A stretch of DNA of 64,000 nucleotides from Actinoplanes octamycinicus (GTDB lineage: Bacteria; Actinomycetota; Actinomycetes; Mycobacteriales; Micromonosporaceae). Numbering within the stretch: position 1 is the stretch's first letter; every line of letters begins with the position of its first letter. The notes under the pieces were generated by a model, which saw nothing but the letters and a program-made list of their open reading frames with translations, had not been told where the DNA came from and ran no database searches. Made by a program: the position numbers and the translations under genes. The stretch is taken from NCBI RefSeq assembly GCF_014205225.1, contig NZ_JACHNB010000001.1, positions 8,041,501 to 8,105,500 of the forward strand, given 5' to 3'. Shown here one piece after another: positions 58,765-64,000 of this stretch.

Positions 58765-59802
58765 TTGCTGGTGAGCGCGCCAGGACCACCGGCAAGGACC
58801 GGCAAGAGGGCCACCGTGCACGACATCGCGGCCGCGGCCGGGGTGTCGCGGGGCACGGTGAGCCGCGTGCTGAACGGCGGCTATGTCTCGGTGACCGCGC
58901 GCGCCGCCATCGAGCGGGCCATCCGCGAGGTCGGCTACGTGCCGAACACGGCCGCACGCAACCTGGTGATGCAGCGCTCGCAGGCGGTCGGATTCATCGT
59001 CCTCGAACCGCACACGCTGTTCCTCGAGGATCCCAACATCGGCGGCATCATGCTGGGGGCCAACGCGGCGCTGTCCGCCGCCGACTACCAGATGGTCAAT
59101 CTGGTGGTCGACTCCGAACGCGACACCGCCCGCATCACCCGCTATCTGAGCGGCGGTTTCGTGGACGGCGCGATCATCGTCTCGGCGCGCAGCCACGACC
59201 CGATCATCCAGGTGGTCGGCGGCCTGGCGCTGCCGTCGGTCTTCGTCGGTCACCCGCGCGACCTGCACCCCGAGATCCCGTACGTGGGCATCGACAACCT
59301 CGCCTCGGCCGAGGAGATCACCCGCCGCCTGCTCGCCACCGGCCGCCGCAGGATCGGCATGATCGCCGCGGCCGTCGACCGCGACTCGGGCGCCGACCGC
59401 CTGGCCGGCTTCCAGCGGGCGCTGGGGCCGCTGTTCGACGAGAGCCTGGTGGCCGAGGTGCCGGTCTACGACTTCGCCTGCGGCGCCAAGGGCATGCGTA
59501 CGCTGCTGGAGCGCGAGCCCGAACTGGACGGTGTCTTCGCCGCGGCCGACTCGGTGGCCGCCGGCGCGATGGAGGCCCTCCGCGAGTCCGGCCACCGCGT
59601 GCCGCAGGACATCGGGGTGGTGGGCTTCGACAACAGCTCCTGGGCCACCCGGACCCGCCCGCACCTGTCCACCGTGCACCAGCCGGCCGACGACATCGGC
59701 TCGCACGCGGCCGACATGGTCCTGCGCCAGCTGCGCGGCGACCCGATCGCCGAGCGTGGCCTGCTCCTGCCCTCTCCCGTCGTCTGGCGCGACTCCGCCT
59801 GA
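58765..59802 (+). CDS. LacI-family regulator of the galactoside operon
   Basis: A 345-residue repressor. The HTH is ATVHDIAAAAGVSRGTVSRV with the hinge helix PNTAARNLVMQRS. The periplasmic-binding-protein-like core (about 70-335) ends in HLSTVHQPADDIGSHAADMV. It would release DNA on binding a galactose-type inducer. A TTG start at 58765 has GGGGAAG seven bases upstream; a GTG at 58771 is the alternative. It is divergent from the GH42 operon and shares the two CG-centred operators, so autoregulation is likely. A degraded transposase begins 22 bp after its stop. Confidence 0.9.
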   Translation: MLVSAPGPPARTGKRATVHDIAAAAGVSRGTVSRVLNGGYVSVTARAAIERAIREVGYVPNTAARNLVMQRSQAVGFIVLEPHTLFLEDPNIGGIMLGANAALSAADYQMVNLVVDSERDTARITRYLSGGFVDGAIIVSARSHDPIIQVVGGLALPSVFVGHPRDLHPEIPYVGIDNLASAEEITRRLLATGRRRIGMIAAAVDRDSGADRLAGFQRALGPLFDESLVAEVPVYDFACGAKGMRTLLEREPELDGVFAAADSVAAGAMEALRESGHRVPQDIGVVGFDNSSWATRTRPHLSTVHQPADDIGSHAADMVLRQLRGDPIAERGLLLPSPVVWRDSA

Positions 59803-59823
59803 GCCGGCTGCTCAGCTTGACTT

Positions 59824-61156
59824 TTAACCAGTTCGGCGGGGCTTGGTGCCCTTCTTGTGATGGGTCGGTCGCTGATGAGCCTGGCCGGTGACCAGGATGA
59901 GTCCCACGTCGTGACGGGCAGCGGGCTGCTGGTTGCGGGAGCCGGGCGGCCGTCCAGGGCCGGGCCGACTGGGTTTAGGCGCATGCGCTGGTGAGCCGCT
60001 GGTCGCGCGGAGTTTCCGAAACCCCCGCCGCACCCGGGCCGGCGTGAGCCGCTCCGGCGCCATCGGGCGTTCCCACGGTCGGCGCAAGTCCTGGGCGAGG
60101 GGCCGAGCGAGACGCAGCTGAGTATGCGCAGCTATGACCAGCCACGTCCAGCGGTTCGCGGCGGCGGGCTCGCGGAGTTGCGGGGCGGTCCAGCCGAGGG
60201 TCTGTTTGAGTAGGCGGAAGGTGTGCTCGACGTCGAAGCGGCGTAGGAACGCCTGCCAGCACCGGTCGACATCAGCATTGGTGGCGTCGACCTTGGACCA
60301 CCACAGCCAGAGCGGCTTCGGCTCACCCCGGCTGGGCAGGTGGTCGACGGTGAGCCGGATGACCGTGCCCTCGATGATCGGCAACGGCTCGTCGTGACCC
60401 ACCCAGGCGGCGCGGCGGGTCAACCGGGGGTGTAGCCGGTCCCAGGCTTGTGCCAGGACCTGGCCGTAGAGCCGGGTGTCGGTGTGCGTGACCGCCCGCT
60501 CGACGTCCCAGGTGGCGGGGTCACCGAAGATGAACTCACCGCCGTGCTTGGCCGGCCGGCCACCCTCAGGGTTGTAGATGCGTGGTGGGGTCGGGCGGCG
60601 CAGCACCCGGTCCGAGCGCATCCGGCCGAGGATCTCCACCGGTAGGTCCCGCAGCAGCCAGGCGATACGCGGGGTCTCGTAGCCGGCATCCAGCACGATC
60701 AGGAGGTCCGGCCGGTCTCCAAGGCGGCGATGATCGAGTATGGCCAGCCCGGGATCATCCGGTGTTCGTCCTTGCCGCGCCCGTAGGTGTGGCAGAACGA
60801 GCGCTGCGGACTGCAGTCGCCGTCCGGGCGCAGCCACGGCGAGACATCCACTGCGAGCACCAGGCGGCCGTCCGCCGCCCGCGGCAGCAGCAAGCCGGCC
60901 AGCTGCCGGCGCAGCGCTTCCACGTCGATACGCCCCGCGTTGAGCGCGTCATACAGGGCGCCGTGGCCCCCCGGTGCTCCGGAGCCAGCGACAGCCCGAC
61001 CAGCGTCTTCACCGGCCCATCGGTGCACAACGGGGCGTCCGTCAGCTCGAACAATGCGTCGGCCCGCCTGGTCATGCATCGGTAGAGCTGCTCCCGGAAC
61101 CTCGCCAATACATCGATCGCTTCCGCCTTCTCCGTCACGACCGCCACAACGAGCAT
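59824..61156 (-). pseudogene. Broken transposase (DDE-type, Streptomyces/Micromonosporaceae family)
   Basis: Three frames together spell a transposase family I know from actinomycetes. The start (VLARFREQLYRCMTRRADAL, to about 60970) is in one frame. After a one-base loss in a run of six C at 60967-60972 it continues in a second frame (LVLAVDVSPWLRPDGDCSPQ, to GRTS and a stop near 60700). The third frame resumes at PDLLIVLDAGYETPRIAWLL after an apparent deletion of about 35 codons. It then runs to the normal end (RRPWERPMAPERLTPARVRR, SRPGPGRPPGSRN). It should be inactive. No terminal inverted repeats were found. Confidence 0.8.
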
Positions 61157-61658
61157 CGATAGGTGTCGGATGCGCGCATCCTCACGGGATTACGCTCGGT
61201 CACCGTCGGCCAGACCGGAAGTGGGGCCCTTACGAACGCGCTCAACTGCCGAGTTGAGGGCATTCGGCATGTATCGCCGGGTGGCGGATCCGCAACACCG
61301 CTCGGCGCGCAAGAAGCACGGGGTGGCAGTCTCAGACTCTGAAATCGCGCCCTTCGACGTCCGGGTCTCCAGCGTTACGAGTACCGTTCCGGCCTACACC
61401 TTCAGGTCGCGGTACCAATTCATGCGAGCCGGTCGCCGGCTCGGCAGTGGCAGGTCACGCAGCCCGCTCCTGCAACCAAAATGTACCGAGTTGGCCGCCA
61501 CTCGACACCCGGCATCGGCGAAGGCACCTGTTCGTTGCTCAGGAATCAGGTTGCCGCCTCGGAGCGTCGAGTGCTCAAGTCAACGGATTCCTGTCTTCAG
61601 TTGACGGATTGCCGATATGCGGACGACGGATCCGTTCGCCTACCGGGAGCCTGCCAAG
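61157..61658. other. Intergenic region of lower GC, no gene seen
   Basis: About 500 bases between the transposase remnant and the secreted protein. No coding frame is convincing. Related segments TCAACGGATT (about 61577) and TTGACGGATT (about 61599) lie about 22 bp apart and could be binding sites for the next promoter. The right end of the insertion element should lie here, but no inverted repeat was recognised. Confidence 0.35.
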
Positions 61659-62330
61659 ATGCGCCGTAGAGCAATGTCGATGCTTGTGGCCGCCGCAACC
61701 TTCATCGCCGAGGGTGCTTTTGCTGCACCCGCAACGGCGAGCTCGAGTTTCACGTTCGATGCGTCGCCGGAGCCGGTGAAGAAGGGCGCTTACGTCACCC
61801 TTTCGGGACGCGGCGTCGCGGACGCGGAGATCGACTTCTACTTCAAGGCTGACGGTAAGTCGACGTGGGTGTACCAGAACTACACCCGAACGGCATCCGA
61901 TGGCCGCTACTCGAGGAGGCAGGCGCAGAACAACTCGGGTACGTGGAAGGCTGTTGAGTGGTACGGCGAAGACGCTCAAGGACCCAGTCGAACCGATCAT
62001 GTCCAGGTGCGCGGTGTGCAGTTGCCAGGCGTAGTTACTCACTACGGTGGCTACTACGCCACAGTGAAGCCGTCTTCGTTCGACCCCAGTACGACGACGC
62101 CTTGGTGGTTCACGGGTGTCCGCTGGACGAGGCTGACGGCCACTGCCGGCGCCGCCGTCGGCACGATGCATGTCAACGACTGTGAGCCTGACTGCGCCGA
62201 CGGCAAATACCGCACCGAGCGGGTCACGTTGACGTTCCGCCGAGTGCGGAGTCACCACGGCGCTCCGGTGTTCACCGAGTTCCGGGTCGACAACGATCCG
62301 TACTGGACTCCCTTGACACCCAACAATTAG
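61659..62330 (+). CDS. Secreted protein of unknown function, lower GC
   Basis: A 223-residue exported protein. The signal peptide is MSMLVAAATFIAEGAFA with cleavage near the following APATASS. An N-terminal Ig-like half (PEPVKKGAYVTLSGRGVADA) is followed by a domain with CEPDCADGKYRTERVTLTFR, a pattern seen in many small secreted actinobacterial proteins with an unknown role. GC is visibly lower than in the flanks and it lies next to the transposase remnant, so it may have been transferred. The start at 61659 is chosen for the signal peptide; an ATG at 61617 is possible. Confidence 0.65.
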   Translation: MRRRAMSMLVAAATFIAEGAFAAPATASSSFTFDASPEPVKKGAYVTLSGRGVADAEIDFYFKADGKSTWVYQNYTRTASDGRYSRRQAQNNSGTWKAVEWYGEDAQGPSRTDHVQVRGVQLPGVVTHYGGYYATVKPSSFDPSTTTPWWFTGVRWTRLTATAGAAVGTMHVNDCEPDCADGKYRTERVTLTFRRVRSHHGAPVFTEFRVDNDPYWTPLTPNN

Positions 62331-62408
62331 CCGCACGAATGCGCCGCCACAAGCCGTCTGCCGGTGATCCTCCGAGTAGCCCTTCGGTTGCTGCCCTGGA
62401 CCTCATGT

Positions 62409-62774
62409 TCAGTCCTCGTACGCGCCGATTCGGTCGTCCAGCGCCTCGATGCGTCGTCGCAGAGCTCGTGCGTCCTGGGGCGGTAGCACGCGTAGCACCC
62501 GCTCCAACACCTTGCGACTATCTCGTGGATCAGGGCAGCATCCGGCATGGCCGTAATAGAGCATCTCCGCTCGGTCTTCGTGTGAGGCGCGAGCGAAGGC
62601 CTGCCAGGCTTTCAGCGCTGCAGCAGCGGCCCCGGGACGGAGATCAGTTCGCTCGAGATGAGCGATCCGGCTCAGGCCCCTGGCGGAAACCCCATCGATA
62701 ACGGTGATCCGAACACCAGGTTCGCGTCGGTCAGGTAGGGCAGCGCGGACCTGCCCGGGCGACTTACGCCTCAT
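62409..62774 (-). CDS. Conserved small protein of unknown function
   Basis: A 121-residue protein (up to 146 from an upstream start at 62849). It contains RITVIDGVSARGLSRIAHLE, ALKAWQAFARASHEDRAEML, YYGHAGCCPDPRDSRKVLER and a basic-acidic helical tail (RRRIEALDDRI). I recognise the pattern as a recurring actinobacterial hypothetical protein but know no function. The Cys-Cys pair in HAGCCPDP is notable. AGGAG lies only two bases before the ATG at 62774, so the start is uncertain. Confidence 0.55.
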   Translation of the reverse strand: MRRKSPGQVRAALPDRREPGVRITVIDGVSARGLSRIAHLERTDLRPGAAAAALKAWQAFARASHEDRAEMLYYGHAGCCPDPRDSRKVLERVLRVLPPQDARALRRRIEALDDRIGAYED

Positions 62775-63016
62775 TGCTCCTGAAGATTCCTGCGCACCTG
62801 AGACATACTCACATACCGCAGACAACGCTCGGTCGCGGCTTGCCGCCACCCGCCCGGCTCGATCACCGGTACTCGCCGTAGTCGCCCTGGGTGACGCAGC
62901 GGACTGGACCGCGGGGGCCGTCAGGTTGGAGCCGGAGGTTAAACGGCAAGCTCAGCCTCGTGGTGCGGGGCGGCGATGAGACCGCCCGCACGTCAGCTGC
63001 GGCATGAGACCGGGCG

Positions 63017-63043
63017 GGCGCCCGGATCAGTGATCCGGGCGCC
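63017..63043 (-). terminator. Strong hairpin downstream of glpD
   Basis: GGCGCCCGGATCA and TGATCCGGGCGCC are perfect 13-base inverted arms around one base, giving an 11-bp stem with a five-base loop in practice. It lies about 72 bases past the glpD stop. No T tract. Confidence 0.7.
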
Positions 63044-63098
63044 ACCGGGTGCGGTCGATCCCAGCGAGGATCCGGGCCTGCCGCTGTTCGACCGTCAT
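63027..63098 (-). CDS. Possible 23-residue peptide after glpD
   Basis: ATG starts 17 bases after the glpD stop and reads MTVEQRQARILAGIDRTRW, then RPDH and a stop inside the terminator stem. The composition is helical and charged. It may be a real small protein, a remnant, or chance; no RBS strong enough to decide is seen. Confidence 0.25.
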   Translation of the reverse strand: MTVEQRQARILAGIDRTRWRPDH

Positions 63099-63114
63099 GG
63101 CCGCGGCCCCGCGC

Positions 63115-64000
63115 TCACACCGCGGCGAGCCGGGTCGCGTCGGCGCTCAGGTCGTCCGGCTGCTGCTGCGCCGCCAGCTCGGCGGCGACCCGCGCCTCGT
63201 ACCGCCCGACCTCGGCCTCAGCCTCGGCCGGCGACCAGCCGAGCGGCCCGGCGATCAGGCCGGCCGCGGCACGCGCCGCGGTCACCCCGCGGTCCGGGGT
63301 CTCGATGGAGATCCGGGTACGCCGGGTCAGCACGTCGTCCAGGTGCCGCGCGCCCTCGTGGGTGACCGCGTAGACGACCTCGGCGCCCAGGTGGTCGGGG
63401 GCGCCGGCCAGCGGCTCCCCCAGCGCCGGGTCGGCCTCGATCAGCGCGAGCACCTCGTCGACGAGCGTGCCGTAGCGCTGGAGCAGGTGCTCGATGCGGG
63501 ACACGCTCAGGCCGGCGCGGCGGGCCAGCTGCGCGCGCCGGTTCCAGGCGGCCCGGTAGCCCGCCGCCCCGAGCAGCGGAACCTGATCGGTGCAGGACGC
63601 CGGCACCCGGGCGTCGAGGTCCTGCACCGCGGCGTCCACCGCGTCCTTGGCCATCACCCGGTACGTCGTGTACTTGCCGCCGGCCACCAGCACCAGGCCG
63701 GGCGCGAGCCGGTCGACGGCGTGCTCGCGGGACAGCTTCGCGGTGGTTGCCGCGTCGGCGGACAGCAGCGGCCGCAACCCGGCGTAGACGCCCTGCACGT
63801 CGTCCGGGGTCAGCGGGGTGGCCAGCGCCTTGTTGACCTCGTCGAGCAGGTAGCCGACGTCGCGGGCGGACACCGACGGGTGCGCCTTGTCGAGGTTCCA
63901 CGGCGTGTCGGTGGTGCCGATGATCCAGTGCCGGTCCCACGGGATCACGAACAGCACGCTGGTGGCGGTGCGCAGGATCATGCCGGTCTGCCCGGCGATC
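63115..64000 (-). CDS. glpD: Glycerol-3-phosphate dehydrogenase, C-terminal part
   Basis: The last 295 codons of a GlpD-type FAD enzyme; the start and FAD-binding domain lie beyond the right edge. The visible part includes SVLFVIPWDRHWIIGTTDTP (substrate-binding region), LAPGLVLVAGGKYTTYRVMA (the C-terminal FAD contact), and the helical C-terminal domain with EVVYAVTHEGARHLDDVLTR. GlpD oxidises glycerol-3-phosphate to dihydroxyacetone phosphate at the membrane, feeding electrons to quinones. A 13-arm hairpin follows. No glpK or glpF is in the window, though either may lie beyond the edge. Confidence 0.92.
   Translation of the reverse strand, partial: IAGQTGMILRTATSVLFVIPWDRHWIIGTTDTPWNLDKAHPSVSARDVGYLLDEVNKALATPLTPDDVQGVYAGLRPLLSADAATTAKLSREHAVDRLAPGLVLVAGGKYTTYRVMAKDAVDAAVQDLDARVPASCTDQVPLLGAAGYRAAWNRRAQLARRAGLSVSRIEHLLQRYGTLVDEVLALIEADPALGEPLAGAPDHLGAEVVYAVTHEGARHLDDVLTRRTRISIETPDRGVTAARAAAGLIAGPLGWSPAEAEAEVGRYEARVAAELAAQQQPDDLSADATRLAAV

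Larger units (their letters stand above)
62775..63114. other. Region between glpD and the small conserved protein
   Basis: About 340 bases holding a possible 23-codon frame (63027-63098) and the hairpin at 63017-63043, described separately. The rest shows no gene or recognisable site on either strand. Confidence 0.35.

Noticed and set aside
59803..61300. Terminal inverted repeats or target duplication for the transposase remnant
   Set aside because: TCAGCTTGAC at the left was tested as an end, but no matching inverted partner was found on the right, so element limits are not claimed.
63046..63090. CGGTCGATC and GCGAGGATC segments beside the glpD hairpin as a second terminator stem
   Set aside because: The possible pairings are short and interrupted; the 63017-63043 hairpin explains the structure better.

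Overview
The window is 64 kb of very GC-rich DNA with GTG and TTG starts, tight ATGA overlaps, F420-dependent oxidoreductases, multi-sensor kinases and separate CheB/CheR proteins. This points to a filamentous actinobacterium, most likely a Micromonosporaceae member such as Actinoplanes. The genus is inferred from gene style, because no rRNA or tRNA gene is visible. All product names come from motif reading and family knowledge; no database search was run.

Layout. 0-4.5 kb: end of an Lrp-type regulator, a PucR-type GAF regulator with an MFS metabolite/proton symporter, and a haloacetate-dehalogenase-like hydrolase. 4.5-10.8 kb: a membrane GGDEF/EAL protein, then a compact run of a DUF5678-like peptide, a retropepsin-like aspartic protease, a membrane protein, a ThuA-like protein and a membrane-anchored Nudix-like protein. 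11-19.7 kb: a membrane ACT-domain protein, two TetR regulators each divergent from a metabolic gene and each with a visible palindromic operator, a DUF998 membrane protein, an F420-dependent enzyme pair, a methyltransferase and a small coiled-coil protein. 19.8-29.4 kb: two convergent CheR-PAS paralogues, a stand-alone CheB and a 1509-residue soluble poly-HAMP hybrid histidine kinase. 29.6-34.7 kb: galM, a zinc alcohol dehydrogenase, a lipoprotein, an anti-sigma-type ATPase with its STAS partner, and an ArsR regulator. 35.3-43.4 kb: two large sensor kinases, an MFS exporter with a divergent MarR regulator, and a DUF2185-like protein. 43.5-51.5 kb: a divergent pair of secreted DUF4360 proteins, a secreted glycoside hydrolase with a bulb-lectin domain, a membrane diguanylate cyclase and a CHASE/HAMP hybrid kinase. 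51.5-59.8 kb: a galactoside utilisation cluster. 59.8-64 kb: a decayed transposase, a lower-GC secreted protein, a small conserved protein and the end of glpD.

Two functional modules stand out. The galactoside cluster reads as one leftward operon: GH42 beta-galactosidase, two ABC permeases, a sugar-binding lipoprotein and a GH36 alpha-galactosidase. A divergent LacI regulator sits opposite, two LacI-type operators lie between, and the ABC ATPase is missing, as is usual where a shared MsiK-type ATPase serves many importers. The signalling block around 20-29 kb pairs a cytoplasmic poly-HAMP kinase with CheB and CheR but no CheA, CheW or MCP gene. It resembles a split form of the CheB-CheR-PAS-kinase fusions of other phyla and is the best candidate for an under-described system.

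Several strong bidirectional hairpin terminators lie between convergent genes (14503-14532 and 45184-45208). The only mobile-element trace is the broken transposase next to lacI. No CRISPR array, rRNA, tRNA or replication origin was seen.
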